A DNA stretch of 36,048 nucleotides from Betaproteobacteria bacterium (GCA_025353085.1 JANXRI010000451.1:1-36048), one strand, 5' to 3'; shown: positions 25,166 to 33,972, numbered from the stretch's first letter. The notes: generated from the letters alone by a model not told the origin. Made by a program: numbers and translations.

Positions 25166-26239
25166 ATGGTTCTGCGTAAGCGCATGGCTTTGTTGGCGCG
25201 GGGTTCGACTCTTTCAGAGAGCGATGGGATGGGTTTTAAGGCTGTATTAACGGAACGGGAGGATTGTAAAGATCGTTATAGCGATAGCGATGTATTAACA
25301 ATATCGAATGACTACGATTACTTAAGCGAGGGTGACATCATCCGGTTAGACCCCGTTACAGGTTCAATGCGGTCTCTTTTCAGAAGGAACTCACTTCACA
25401 ATACGATCCTGCTAACGGAGCAATGCAATCACTATTGTTTGATGTGTTCACAGCCTCCGAAGCGAGCAGACGATTCGTGGCTATTAAAGGAAGCGTTTGA
25501 GCTAGTAGATTTAATACCTCGAGACACTCAAGCAATCGGATTTAGCGGCGGGGAGCCGACATTGTACGGCGACAAACTGATAGAGCTATTGGCCCATGTT
25601 AAAAGAAACTTACCAAACACCGCTGTCGATATTCTTTCCAACGGGCGCACTTTCAAGGACTTTGAGTTTGCCAAGAAATATGCCGCCGTCTGTCATCCTG
25701 ACATTCTGGTTGGAATACCGATTTACTCTGATGACCCGGTTCGCCACGATTATGTCGTTCAAAGCAAGGGGGCATTTGACGAAACAGTTCGAGGTATTCT
25801 TAATCTAAAAAGAGTTCAACAGAAGGTGGAGATCAGAGTCGTTATTCATAAGCAAACGATAGATCGACTTGTTAAGACATGCGAATTCATCGCTCGAAAC
25901 CTATTGTTTGTCGATCACGTCGCCTTAATGGGGTTGGAAATCACCGGGTTCACTAGAGCAAATCTGGATGACCTTTGGATTGATCCATACGAATACAAGG
26001 ACGTACTCAGTGAAGCAGTTTCATTGCTAAACAGCTACGGAATGACATCGTCCGTGTACAACCACCAGCTATGCACTGTAAATTCTGACGTGTTGGGAAA
26101 TTACAGAAAATCAATTAGTGATTGGAAGAATGAATATCTTGAGGAATGTGCGTCGTGCACAAAATTCGTCGAATGTGGCGGGTTGTTTTCCTTGGCAAAA
26201 ATGTACAAACATAGCCAATACATAAGAGCATTTACCTAG
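25166..26239 (+). CDS. hxsC: Orphan His-Xaa-Ser system radical SAM maturase HxsC-like protein
   Basis: A radical SAM enzyme with the cluster motif CNHYCLMC (CX3CX2C, bases 25424-25447) inside RRNSLHNTILLTEQCNHYC. The HxsC-type MCSQPPK, IGFSGGEPTLYGD, LVGIPIYSDDPVRHD and VDHVALMGLEITGFTRANL follow. A Cys cluster near the C-terminus (ECASCTKFVECGG) suggests an auxiliary Fe-S site. HxsC works with HxsB and HxsD on the peptide HxsA, but none of these is nearby. ATG 25166 gives 357 residues; the frame stays open to 24920, and HxsC-like reading seems to begin near 25085, exactly where the mgtA remnant ends, so the original start may be lost. No ribosome site is visible. AT-richer than its flanks, so probably acquired. 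Confidence 0.78.
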   Translation: MVLRKRMALLARGSTLSESDGMGFKAVLTEREDCKDRYSDSDVLTISNDYDYLSEGDIIRLDPVTGSMRSLFRRNSLHNTILLTEQCNHYCLMCSQPPKRADDSWLLKEAFELVDLIPRDTQAIGFSGGEPTLYGDKLIELLAHVKRNLPNTAVDILSNGRTFKDFEFAKKYAAVCHPDILVGIPIYSDDPVRHDYVVQSKGAFDETVRGILNLKRVQQKVEIRVVIHKQTIDRLVKTCEFIARNLLFVDHVALMGLEITGFTRANLDDLWIDPYEYKDVLSEAVSLLNSYGMTSSVYNHQLCTVNSDVLGNYRKSISDWKNEYLEECASCTKFVECGGLFSLAKMYKHSQYIRAFT

Positions 26240-26352
26240 ATGTCCTGCTGAATGTTAGTAGCAGTTTGACGCCGGGTGGTCATTTACACAATGCCGATGT
26301 GTTGCAATCCGAATTGAAGAAGACCGCAATAGCTGTGTCGTCAACGACTCAA

Positions 26353-26402
26353 TTCAGTAAAAATCAGCACGCTTCCCCAAGCACACCATCCAAATTTACT
26401 GA
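26353..26402. repeat. Imperfect inverted repeat A (TCAGTAAA / TTTACTGA)
   Basis: TTCAGTAAAAA at 26353-26363 faces TTTACTGA at 26395-26402. The same core (TTCAGTAAA) recurs in the stronger inverted repeat 40 bp further on, so four copies of one element lie in 135 bp. Confidence 0.45.
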
Positions 26403-26441
26403 GGGCAGACTAGTAGTTCCCCGTGCAGGGTCATCAGACAC

Positions 26442-26487
26442 TTCAGTAAAAGTCACCGCTCTCCACCCATATACATCTTTTACTGAA
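26442..26487. repeat. Perfect 11-bp inverted repeat B (TTCAGTAAAAG / CTTTTACTGAA)
   Basis: Arms at 26442-26452 and 26477-26487 are exact reverse complements, separated by 24 bases. They lie just upstream of the tRNA-Gly promoter, at the edge of the AT-rich segment. The 26240-26500 stretch holds no convincing gene. Confidence 0.6.
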
Positions 26488-26500
26488 CCCAAACAGTCTG

Positions 26501-26530
26501 TTGGAGGCAGGTCCGGTAGTAGCGTAAAAT
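26501..26530 (+). promoter_or_regulatory. Sigma70 promoter of tRNA-Gly
   Basis: TTGGAG (26501-26506), an 18-bp spacer, and TAAAAT (26525-26530), placing the start a few bases before the tRNA 5' end at 26543. Confidence 0.5.
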
Positions 26531-26542
26531 CGCCGCCAGTCC

Positions 26543-26616
26543 GCGGGTGTAGTTCAATGGCAGAACGGCAGCTTCCCAAGCTGCATACGAGGGTTCGATT
26601 CCCTTCACCCGCTCCA
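26543..26616 (+). tRNA. tRNA-Gly (anticodon CCC), CCA encoded
   Basis: A full cloverleaf of 74 bases. The acceptor stem GCGGGTG pairs with CACCCGC, the D-arm is GTTC/GAAC, and the anticodon stem is GCAGC/GCTGC with loop TTCCCAA (anticodon CCC at positions 34-36). The T-arm is GAGGG/CCCTT with loop TTCGATT. A discriminator T is followed by an encoded CCA. It reads GGG codons. AsmA starts 40 bp downstream. tRNA-Gly genes are common integration sites, but no second copy of the 3' end was found in the window. Confidence 0.96.
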
Positions 26617-26656
26617 TTTGAATCGCGCGCGTCATCAACCAGACGGGGTCTGCGCC

Positions 26657-28894
26657 ATGAATAAAATCGTTAAATTTGTCGTCTTGCCGCTAGCCGCTTT
26701 GATTGTCGTCGTCGTGGCCATCGGCGCGTATGTCGCAGCGACTTTCGACCCGAACGAGTACAAAGCGCAGATCGTGCAGGCGGTAAAGGACAAAACCAAG
26801 CGCACCTTGCGGCTCGATGGCGACATCAAGCTGTCGCTGTTTCCGAGCATAGGCGCCAGGGTCGGCAAGGCGTCGCTGTCGGAATACGGCAAAGACCAGG
26901 AATTCGCGAGCGTCGATGAAATGCGCGTCTCGCTGAAGGTCATGCCGCTACTGTCTAAAGAGCTGATCATCGACGCGATCGAGATTAAAAACCTGCGCGC
27001 GAACCTGGTCCGCGGCAAAGACGGCAAACTGAACGTTGACGACCTGACGGGTAGCGACAAGCCGGCGCCGACCGCAAAAACCGAGACGTCGCCCGTTAAA
27101 ATCGATATCGACCACGTGACACTGGACAACGCGACGGTGTCTTATGTCGACCAAGCGGCCGGCACCAAGTACGCGCTGTCGAAGGTAAACCTTAAGACCG
27201 GCCGCATTGCGAACGGCGTGCCGGGCAAAATTGATCTCGCGTTTAACGCGCAAAGCGAAAAACCGAAGCTTAATCTCGACGCTGCGCTCAAAACCTCGCT
27301 TATGTTCAATCTGGACCAGCAGCATTACGTGCTCGACGGATTGGATTTCAACGCCAATGGTACGGCAGCCGGAATCAATAACCTGGCCGCGACCGTCAAG
27401 GGCGACATCGACGCCAAGCCGGCGACCAAGGAACTCGTGGTATCGAAACTTGCGGTTGCAGCGACCGGCAAACCGGCAGGCGGCGGCGACCTTAACGTGA
27501 AGTTCGACGCGCCCAAACTCAATGTGACCAAAGATAAAGTGAATGGCGAGAAAATTGTGCTCGATGCGACTATGTCCGACGCCAAGGGCAAGACCCTGGT
27601 CAAGCTTGAGATCCCAAGCTTGGACGGCACCGCCAAGGCGTTCACCGCTGCGAGCATGACGTTGAATATCGAAACGCAAAGCGATGGTGCGACGATGAAG
27701 GCCAAAGTCACGAGCCCGCTGACGGGCAGCGTCGATGCGGAAAAAATTGAGCTTGCCAAATTGACGGCGACCGTCAATGTCAACAACCCCAAGTTGCCGA
27801 AGAACCCGATTGATGCAACGGTCACCGGCTCAGCAGCGGTAGATCTGGTCAAGCAGAATGCGAACTTTGTTTTCGCCACTAAATTCGACGATAGCAATAT
27901 CAACGGCAAAGCGGGGTTGACCAAATTTACGCCGCCGTTTTACACGTTCGATATTAATATCGATCAGCTCGATGCAGATCGTTATCTGCCCAAATCGGAC
28001 CCCAAGCAGAAACAACCCGAGCAGCCGATCGACCTCGCCTCGTTAAAAGGCTTAAACGCCAACGGCACCATCAAAATCGGCACGCTAAAAGTGGCGAACG
28101 TCAAAGCAGCGAATGTGCGCGTTGAAGTGAAAGCGGCGAACGGCCGGGTCGACGTCAGTCCGATCGCCGCCAACCTCTATCAAGGTACGCTCGCCGGAGC
28201 GCTGTCGGTGCAGTCCGGAGCGACGCCGGTCATCGCCGTCAAGCAAACGCTTACCGGCATTAATGTCGGCCCAATGCTGAAAGATGCGGCGAACTTCGAT
28301 TCGCTTGAAGGCAAAGGCAATTTGTCGCTCGATGTGAGCGGACAGGGACACACTGTGTCGGCGATCAAAAAAGCGCTGAGCGGCAACGCCGCGATCAGGC
28401 TCACCGATGGTGCAATCAAGGGTATCAACATTGCCGGATCAATCCGCGATGCGAAGTCGAAACTGGGTGCGTTGAAAGGCGAGAAGTCGCAGGCCGCCAG
28501 CCAGACCGAGAAAACCGACTTCTCGGAATTAACCGGCACCTTCAATATCAAGAACGGCGTTGCGCACAATAACGACCTCGCCGGAAAATCGCCATTGCTC
28601 CGGCTCGGCGGCGATGGCGACATCGACCTCGGCAATGAAAATCTTAACTACCTGGTCAAGGCGACAGTGGTCGCGACGGCGGCAGGCCAGGGCGGCCGGG
28701 AGCTCGCGGAATTGAAAGGGCTGACGGTGCCGGTCAAGCTGACGGGGCCGTTTTCTGCGCCTCAGTACCAAATCGATTTCAGCGGTATTGCGGCGAGTGC
28801 GGCGCAAGCGGTCGTCGAAAGCAAGAAGGAAGAGATCAAGGCCAAGGTGCAGGATCAGCTGCAGGACAAACTCAAGGGGCTGTTTGGGCGCTAA
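26657..28894 (+). CDS. AsmA family protein
   Basis: A 745-residue envelope protein with one N-terminal membrane anchor (about residues 7-31, VVLPLAALIVVVVAIGAYVA). The AsmA signature follows (FDPNEYKAQIVQAVKDKTKR, LRLDGDIKLSLFPSIGARVG). A long beta-rich repeat body of the bridge-like lipid-transfer type leads to the C-terminal AsmA region (QGHTVSAIKKALSGNAAIRL; LAELKGLTVPVKLTGPF). AsmA-like proteins span the periplasm and help move phospholipids to the outer membrane. ATG 26657 is preferred over 26618 because the longer start lies right at the tRNA end and gives no homologous sequence. mutY begins inside its 3' end. Confidence 0.9.
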   Translation: MNKIVKFVVLPLAALIVVVVAIGAYVAATFDPNEYKAQIVQAVKDKTKRTLRLDGDIKLSLFPSIGARVGKASLSEYGKDQEFASVDEMRVSLKVMPLLSKELIIDAIEIKNLRANLVRGKDGKLNVDDLTGSDKPAPTAKTETSPVKIDIDHVTLDNATVSYVDQAAGTKYALSKVNLKTGRIANGVPGKIDLAFNAQSEKPKLNLDAALKTSLMFNLDQQHYVLDGLDFNANGTAAGINNLAATVKGDIDAKPATKELVVSKLAVAATGKPAGGGDLNVKFDAPKLNVTKDKVNGEKIVLDATMSDAKGKTLVKLEIPSLDGTAKAFTAASMTLNIETQSDGATMKAKVTSPLTGSVDAEKIELAKLTATVNVNNPKLPKNPIDATVTGSAAVDLVKQNANFVFATKFDDSNINGKAGLTKFTPPFYTFDINIDQLDADRYLPKSDPKQKQPEQPIDLASLKGLNANGTIKIGTLKVANVKAANVRVEVKAANGRVDVSPIAANLYQGTLAGALSVQSGATPVIAVKQTLTGINVGPMLKDAANFDSLEGKGNLSLDVSGQGHTVSAIKKALSGNAAIRLTDGAIKGINIAGSIRDAKSKLGALKGEKSQAASQTEKTDFSELTGTFNIKNGVAHNNDLAGKSPLLRLGGDGDIDLGNENLNYLVKATVVATAAGQGGRELAELKGLTVPVKLTGPFSAPQYQIDFSGIAASAAQAVVESKKEEIKAKVQDQLQDKLKGLFGR

Positions 28895-29975
28895 GGTCAG
28901 ACCCAAGGCCCGCCCGCGCGCAGCAGCCGTGCAGGGCGCGACCTTCGCGAGCAAGGTCGTGCAATGGCAACAACTGCATGGTCGGCATGATTTGCCATGG
29001 CAGAAATCGCGCGATGCCTACCGCATCTGGTTATCAGAGATCATGCTGCAGCAAACCCAGGTCTCGACCGTCATTCCTTATTTTCAGCGCTGTCTCGAGC
29101 GCTTCCCCGATATCAAATCGCTCGCTGCAGCGGCGCAGGATGACGTGCTCGCGCTATGGAGCGGGCTCGGCTACTACTCGCGGGCGCGAAATTTGCATCG
29201 CGCTGCACAGCAAGTGTTGGCTGAACACGGCGGGCAGATTCCGCGCGAATTCACCGCGTTGATTGCGTTGCCGGGGATAGGGCGCTCGACGGCCGCAGCC
29301 ATCGCAGTATTTGCATTCGGCGCGCGTCACGCCATTCTCGACGGCAACGTGAAGCGCTTGTTCGCGCGCCGTTTCGGCATTGCCGGGTATCCCGGCGACG
29401 CCAAAGTGATGATCACTCTATGGCGAGAGACCGAGCGACAGTTGCCGTCGCGCAATATCAAGTCGTATACACAAGGCCTCATGGATTTGGGCTCGACCAT
29501 CTGCAAACGCACGCGACCGCGCTGTGAACTTTGCCCGGTAGCGTCCGCCTGCATTGCACGCAAGACCGATACGATCAAGCAATTCCCCGCGCCACGGCCA
29601 CGCAAAACACTGCCGCAACGGCACACGCAAATGCTGGTGCTGTTGCATGCGAAACAGGTGCTGCTCGAGAAGCGCGCGCCCACCGGGATTTGGGGCGGCA
29701 TGTGGAGCCTGCCGGAAGCTGCGGCGGGCGTCGATATCGTTGCTCTGTGCAAACAGCGCTTCGGCGCGAGCGTCGCGATGCAGCAGGCGATGCCGGTGCT
29801 CGCTCACGGCTTCACGCACTTCAAGCTCGATATCGCGCCGCAGCGCTTGCTCATCAGTGATATCGCGCCGCATGCCGCTGCGCCCGGCGTAAGCTGGTTG
29901 CCGATCGAAGATGCGCTCGGCGCGGCGATTCCAGCGCCGGTAAAACGAATTTTGCTCGCGATCCAGGCAGACTGA
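28884..29975 (+). CDS. mutY: A/G-specific adenine glycosylase MutY
   Basis: Removes adenine mispaired with 8-oxoguanine. Features are the N-terminal HGRHDLPWQ, catalytic Glu in LSEIMLQQTQVSTV, helix-hairpin-helix LPGIGRSTAAAI, catalytic Asp in HAILDGNVKRL, and the 4Fe-4S cluster loop CKRTRPRCELCPVASAC (CX6CX2CX5C). A C-terminal NUDIX-like 8-oxoG recognition domain (about 230-360) has the GIWGGMWSLPE motif. TTG 28884 overlaps the asmA stop and has AAGGGG just upstream; GTG 28929 is the other candidate and lies closer to where homologues begin. Length is normal. Confidence 0.94.
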   Translation: MGAKVRPKARPRAAAVQGATFASKVVQWQQLHGRHDLPWQKSRDAYRIWLSEIMLQQTQVSTVIPYFQRCLERFPDIKSLAAAAQDDVLALWSGLGYYSRARNLHRAAQQVLAEHGGQIPREFTALIALPGIGRSTAAAIAVFAFGARHAILDGNVKRLFARRFGIAGYPGDAKVMITLWRETERQLPSRNIKSYTQGLMDLGSTICKRTRPRCELCPVASACIARKTDTIKQFPAPRPRKTLPQRHTQMLVLLHAKQVLLEKRAPTGIWGGMWSLPEAAAGVDIVALCKQRFGASVAMQQAMPVLAHGFTHFKLDIAPQRLLISDIAPHAAAPGVSWLPIEDALGAAIPAPVKRILLAIQAD

Positions 29976-30069
29976 TTGTTTTATTCAAATTTGTCGCAGC
30001 GCTTCCCGTGCTGAGCCGGGCCGGTAATATCGGCAACGATGCGAGTCACCGGTGTATCCTTGGAACTTA

Positions 30070-30107
30070 TTGAGCGTTTCATGATGGATGACAATCGGAA
30101 CGCTCAA
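30070..30107. repeat. 9-bp inverted repeat (TTGAGCGTT / AACGCTCAA)
   Basis: Arms at 30070-30078 and 30099-30107 are exact complements with a 20-base loop. No T-run follows. It lies between mutY and the cyclo-ligase gene, immediately before a second palindromic element. Confidence 0.5.
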
Positions 30108-30110
30108 TCC

Positions 30111-30142
30111 CTCACCCCGGCCCTCCCAAAGGAGAGGGTGAG
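30111..30142. repeat. Dispersed palindromic repeat (CTCACCC...GGGTGAG type)
   Basis: CTCACCC (30111-30117) pairs with GGGTGAG (30136-30142). An inner CTCC/GGAG pairs around a CAAA loop. The CCTCACCCCGGCCCTC...GGAGAGGG pattern is a palindromic intergenic repeat seen across many proteobacterial genomes. With the preceding inverted repeat it occupies the middle of the 281-bp gap 29976-30256, which otherwise shows no gene. Confidence 0.65.
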
Positions 30143-30256
30143 AATGGCACTAACCCGCTGTTGCGAATTAGTGAAACATCAACAATCGACTCTAAGGCGT
30201 TCAATCCGGGATCGGCGATGCAGAAATAAGCGCGGAGCACGGCAGCCCAAAAATTT

Positions 30257-31012
30257 ATGGATCCGAACTGGATTGAAATCAGAGAGTGGCGCAAGCAGAA
30301 GCGCGCGGAACTGATCGCGCAACGCGAGGCGTTGGAAGCCGTCCGCCATCGCCAGATGAATGCCGCGATCAGCGCGCATATTGAAGCCGGCTTCACGCTG
30401 CTCTCGAACATGACTATCGGTTTTTGCTGGCCGTATAAAAGCGAATTCGACGCCCGTTTTGTGGTCAGGCACTTTCGTCAACTCGGCGCTGCCGCGGCGC
30501 TGCCGGTAGTAATCGCGAAGGCTCAACCGCTGCAATTTCGCGCATGGTGGCCGGGCGCGCCTATGATGAAGGGCGTCTATGACATTCCGATTCCCGATGG
30601 CACTGCATTGGTAGTACCGGATGCGGCCATTGTGCCGATGATCGGCTTTGACGCGCAGGCTTACCGCTTGGGCTACGGCGGCGGCTATTTCGATCGCACG
30701 CTCGATGCTGCCTCGCCGCGACCGTTGGCGATCGGCGTCGCATTCGAATTTGCGGGGCTGCCGACGATACGGCCGCAACCGCATGACGTGCCGATGGATT
30801 TCGTCGTGACCGAAGCGGGCATCTATGTTGCAAAGAATGCCGAACTGGCGCGTATCAGCGCGGAGGTCTGCCGCGAACGCGCGCAGCAACTGTGCCAGCA
30901 GCGGGGCCTGCCGCGCCCGCGCTCACAACCCGCCGGCGGGTATGCATCGCCGCCGTGTTATGCCGGCGAATTTCCAGGCTACTTCGGCGAGAGCGATGAA
31001 ACGAAGCACTAG
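30257..31012 (+). CDS. fau: 5-formyltetrahydrofolate cyclo-ligase
   Basis: Converts 5-formyl-THF to methenyl-THF with ATP. It has the N-terminal basic helix WRKQKRAELIAQREAL, IGFCWPYKSEFDAR, the substrate region WWPGAPMMKGVYDIPIP, and the signature MIGFDAQAYRLGYGGGYFDRTL. A C-terminal extension (about 210-251) ending SPPCYAGEFPGYFGE is longer than the E. coli enzyme and resembles a tail seen in other betaproteobacteria. Total 251 residues. No clear ribosome site before ATG 30257. No 6S RNA, which often precedes this gene, was recognised upstream. Confidence 0.92.
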   Translation: MDPNWIEIREWRKQKRAELIAQREALEAVRHRQMNAAISAHIEAGFTLLSNMTIGFCWPYKSEFDARFVVRHFRQLGAAAALPVVIAKAQPLQFRAWWPGAPMMKGVYDIPIPDGTALVVPDAAIVPMIGFDAQAYRLGYGGGYFDRTLDAASPRPLAIGVAFEFAGLPTIRPQPHDVPMDFVVTEAGIYVAKNAELARISAEVCRERAQQLCQQRGLPRPRSQPAGGYASPPCYAGEFPGYFGESDETKH

Positions 31013-31022
31013 GGACGAAGCG

Positions 31023-31646
31023 CTACGGCCTGATCGAGCGCAGGCCCTGCGCTGACAGAATTTCGCCTAACTGCGACAGCCGCGCCTGCGGATCTGTGAG
31101 GCGCAAAAGTTGCTGTTTTACTTTCAGGCTGATCGGCAGCACTTCACTCAAGCGATAGCCTATCCACGCGGCGTTATTGAAACGATGCGGCGATGGAAAA
31201 TGTTCGGCGCCGATTTTCTCGATGATGGCTTTAAGCACGTCGCTGCACAGCGTTTCTGCGGGCGCCACTTCAGAGTCTTGCGCCTGGCACTCAATTGTCG
31301 CGGAGATCAACCCGTTCTTTTCCACTTCCGTGGCCACAATGCGAAACCGCCGCACGCCTTCGACTTGCAGATGAAACACCCCCAATTGCGGCATATCCCA
31401 GTGCACGATGCGCGCGAGACATCCGATGTCTTGAGGCACCGCGGGCGTGCCGGTTTCGCGGCCTTCCTTGATGAGGCACACACCAAACGGCCGCTCCTCG
31501 CTGATGCACCGTTTCGTCATTTCAATATACCGCTGCTCGAAAATCTTGAGCGGCAGGGCGCCGCCTGGAAATAGCACCGTATTCAGCGGAAATATAAAGG
31601 TCCGCGCGCTGTCTTCGAGTGTCGATGCAGGTATTTTTTCGCTCAT
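31023..31646 (-). CDS. Lon N-terminal (LonN) domain protein
   Basis: A stand-alone Lon substrate-binding domain with no ATPase or protease part, 207 residues from ATG 31646. Hallmarks are [28 protein letters not shown] near the start (cited in pieces: [19 protein letters not shown]), [20 protein letters not shown] and [10 protein letters not shown]. The start overlaps the rapZ stop by ATGA, which rules out the longer frame to 31802 and suggests coupled translation. The function of these small proteins is unclear; adaptor roles in proteolysis are only inferred from the domain. Confidence 0.88.
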   Translation of the reverse strand: MSEKIPASTLEDSARTFIFPLNTVLFPGGALPLKIFEQRYIEMTKRCISEERPFGVCLIKEGRETGTPAVPQDIGCLARIVHWDMPQLGVFHLQVEGVRRFRIVATEVEKNGLISATIECQAQDSEVAPAETLCSDVLKAIIEKIGAEHFPSPHRFNNAAWIGYRLSEVLPISLKVKQQLLRLTDPQARLSQLGEILSAQGLRSIRP

Positions 31647-32482
31647 ATTGAAAGTTCGCGGTGCCGAACCAGCACGCGGCGAGCAGCCCGAAAATTTTCC
31701 GCCAGCTTCTCGACGAAATAAACCGACCGATGCTCGCCGCCAGTGCAGCCGATCGCGACAGTCACGTAACTGCGGTTGTCGGCAACGAAACAGGGTAGCC
31801 AATTCTGGACGAAATCACGTATATCGGCGTACATCCGGCCGACATTGGCGTTGGCCTCCAGAAAATCGACAACCGCACGGTGTTTGCCGGTCAACGGGCG
31901 CAAAGCGGGATCGTAAAATGGATTGGGCAGGCAGCGAACGTCGAACACAAAGTCGGCGTCGAGGGGAATGCCGTGCTTGTAACCGAACGACTGAAACAGC
32001 AGAGTCAGGCCCGAATGATCGGACTCGACAAACTCTTTGATCCATGCGCGCAGTGCGCTCGGATTTAATTCACTGGTGTCGATATGATGCGACTCGGCGC
32101 CGATATCGGCGAGTAACTCGCGCTCGCGCGCGATGCATTCGCCGACCGTGAGTTCGCCAGCGCTCAACGGATGGCGCCGCCGTGTTTCGGAGAAGCGTTT
32201 CAACAGCGTTTCGGTTTTGGCTTCGAGGAATAACACCCGAACGCCGACGCCTCGCGCCTTCAGGTCGCGCACGTGCTGCGGCAGATCGCTCAGGGTGCCG
32301 CCGCTGCGAGCGTCGATGCTGACGGCGACGCGCGCATAACCGGCTTCGCGCAGAAACCCGACCATGTCGGGCAGCAGTTTGGCCGGCAGGTTATCGGTGG
32401 TGTAGAAGGCGCCGTCTTCGAGCACCTTGAGCGCGACGCTTTTGCCGGACCCCGAAAGTCCGGTGATGATGACGAGTTGCAT
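31643..32482 (-). CDS. rapZ: RNase adapter / nucleotide-binding protein RapZ
   Basis: A 279-residue P-loop protein with Walker A GLSGSGKS (residues 8-15), a Walker-B-like VAVSIDARS, and the C-terminal RapZ domain ([33 protein letters not shown]). In enterobacteria it guides RNase E to the sRNA GlmZ, is titrated by GlmY and senses glucosamine-6-phosphate. It sits in the conserved run lptB-rpoN-hpf-ptsN-hprK-rapZ. glmY in enterobacteria is activated by GlrR with sigma54, and both proteins are encoded in this window, but no GlmY/GlmZ RNA was recognised. Confidence 0.95.
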   Translation of the reverse strand: MQLVIITGLSGSGKSVALKVLEDGAFYTTDNLPAKLLPDMVGFLREAGYARVAVSIDARSGGTLSDLPQHVRDLKARGVGVRVLFLEAKTETLLKRFSETRRRHPLSAGELTVGECIARERELLADIGAESHHIDTSELNPSALRAWIKEFVESDHSGLTLLFQSFGYKHGIPLDADFVFDVRCLPNPFYDPALRPLTGKHRAVVDFLEANANVGRMYADIRDFVQNWLPCFVADNRSYVTVAIGCTGGEHRSVYFVEKLAENFRAARRVLVRHRELSI

Positions 32483-32507
32483 GCGGGGTGTCGTCGGCGC
32501 CTGCTGG

Positions 32508-33452
32508 TTACTGGATATCGTTTTTCATTTGCAGTGCCTGACGCTCGATGAATTCGCGCGTGCTGTCGATGCCGCGCAATTGCAATACATGGTTGCGCAC
32601 CGCGGCTTCGACCAATACTGCCAGGTTGCGGCCGGCTGCCACCGGTATGGTGACTTTGCTGATGCTGACGCCGAGGATTTCAAGCATGCCCGGCTTGAGC
32701 GGCAGGCGATCAACATACTGCGTCTCGCTGCCGGCGGGCTTTTCGAGCTGCACGATCAATTTCATGTTCTTGCGCGGTCGCAACGCGGCCTCCCCGAATA
32801 TAGTGCGGATGTTGAGCACACCCAGGCCGCGCACTTCCAGGAAATCGCACAGCAATAGCGGGCACCGGCCTTCGAGCGTTTCGGGCGCGATTCTGTAAAG
32901 TTCGATGACGTCATCAGCGATCAGGCCGCTGCCACGGCTGATCAGCTCGAGCGCGAGTTCGCTTTTGCCCACGCCGCTGTCGCCCGTGATCATGACGCCC
33001 ATGCCGAGCACATCGAGAAACACGCCATGCATGGTGGTCGATTCGGCCAGCGCACGCGCGAGGTAGGGCCGCAGAAGCCACATGAGCTCGACGCTTTCGA
33101 GCGGCGACGCGAGCAGCGCAACATGCAGGGTATCGGCAAGCGTGCCCAGATGCCCGGGCGGCGCCTCGCCGCCGGCGACGATGATGCAGGCCAAGTCGGA
33201 AGTCGCGAGCTGGTGCAGCGTCTGTTGCCGCATGACTGTATCGAGCGCGTTAAGGTGATCGATCTCCGGCCGGGCGAGTATCTGTATCCAGTTCGGATGG
33301 ATGAAATTGAGGTGCCCGATCAGGCCGCCGCGCGAACCTTTCTGGTGGGCGCTGTCGAGCGTCTTGATGCCGCCATCGCGCCCCGCGATCCACGTGAGGC
33401 GCAGCTTGTCACGATTGTCGTCAAACAGCTGCGCTACGCTGATTTGCGGCAT
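32508..33452 (-). CDS. hprK: HPr kinase/phosphorylase
   Basis: Phosphorylates and dephosphorylates Ser46 of HPr. ATG 33452 ([19 protein letters not shown]) gives 314 residues; the alternative at 33470 adds six. The C-terminal kinase domain has P-loop [14 protein letters not shown] and the HprK signature [17 protein letters not shown]. The start lies inside the 3' end of ptsN (32-bp overlap), implying coupled expression of the two PTS regulators. Proteobacterial HprK usually belongs to an incomplete, regulatory PTS. Confidence 0.95.
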   Translation of the reverse strand: MPQISVAQLFDDNRDKLRLTWIAGRDGGIKTLDSAHQKGSRGGLIGHLNFIHPNWIQILARPEIDHLNALDTVMRQQTLHQLATSDLACIIVAGGEAPPGHLGTLADTLHVALLASPLESVELMWLLRPYLARALAESTTMHGVFLDVLGMGVMITGDSGVGKSELALELISRGSGLIADDVIELYRIAPETLEGRCPLLLCDFLEVRGLGVLNIRTIFGEAALRPRKNMKLIVQLEKPAGSETQYVDRLPLKPGMLEILGVSISKVTIPVAAGRNLAVLVEAAVRNHVLQLRGIDSTREFIERQALQMKNDIQ

Positions 33453-33906
33453 GAGGTTGCCATTCGGCAATCGACTGGTGCATGGCTTCGGCAGACGCCG
33501 ACTTGAGCAATTGCTCGCGAAACGCGTGATCGCTGAACATTTGTGCGAGCTCGCTCAGGATTTGCAGATGTAGATCGGTCGCCCGCTCGGGCACCAGCAA
33601 TACGAAGATGAGATTAACCGGCAGGCCGTCAGGGGCGTCGAATGGAATCGGTTCGTGCATGCGAATCAGCGCGCCGACGGCCTCTTTCAGCCCCTTGATA
33701 CGCCCGTGCGGAATTGCGATGCCCTGGCCCAGGCCGGTCGAGCCCAGTTTTTCCCGCGCAAAAAGACTGTCGAAGACCTGGCTGCGCGCAACGTTTTGAT
33801 TGTTTTCGAACAACAAGCCGGCGTGCTCGAACACGCGTTTTTTGCTGCCGACGTCGAGATCGGCCACTACATTCTGGCTTGGTAGAAGTGTGGCGATAAG
33901 ATTCAT
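33421..33906 (-). CDS. ptsN: Nitrogen-PTS EIIA component PtsN
   Basis: EIIA(Ntr)-type regulator. ATG 33906 (MNLIATLLPSQNVVADLDV) gives 161 residues; the longer frame to 33957 is rejected because homology begins here. The phosphorylated His lies in GQGIAIPHGRI. Other family features are REKLGSTGLG, INFVLLVPE-like LIFVLLVPERATDLHL and QMFSDHAFREQL. It receives phosphate from the Ntr PTS and modulates potassium and sigma54-linked processes. Conserved place between hpf and hprK, downstream of rpoN. Confidence 0.94.
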   Translation of the reverse strand: MNLIATLLPSQNVVADLDVGSKKRVFEHAGLLFENNQNVARSQVFDSLFAREKLGSTGLGQGIAIPHGRIKGLKEAVGALIRMHEPIPFDAPDGLPVNLIFVLLVPERATDLHLQILSELAQMFSDHAFREQLLKSASAEAMHQSIAEWQPHAANQRSAAV

Positions 33907-33972
33907 AGTGGTTAAGTTAGCAGCACGCAGCGGGGATGCAGGGTGGGACGATGGCACGCACGCGGCGGCGCG

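Noticed and set aside
26543-26616. tRNA-Gly as an occupied attachment site
   Set aside because: No direct repeat of the tRNA 3' end was found in the window and no integrase gene is present; AsmA follows directly.
26266-26664. 132-residue plus-strand ORF ending in SMAERQLPKLHTRVRFPSPAPF
   Set aside because: Its C-terminal part is the translation of the tRNA-Gly gene, a well-known artefact, and it has no ribosome site.
29976-30256. 6S RNA gene upstream of the 5-formyl-THF cyclo-ligase gene
   Set aside because: The position is typical for ssrS, but the long closing stems and central bubble were not found; only short palindromic repeats are present.
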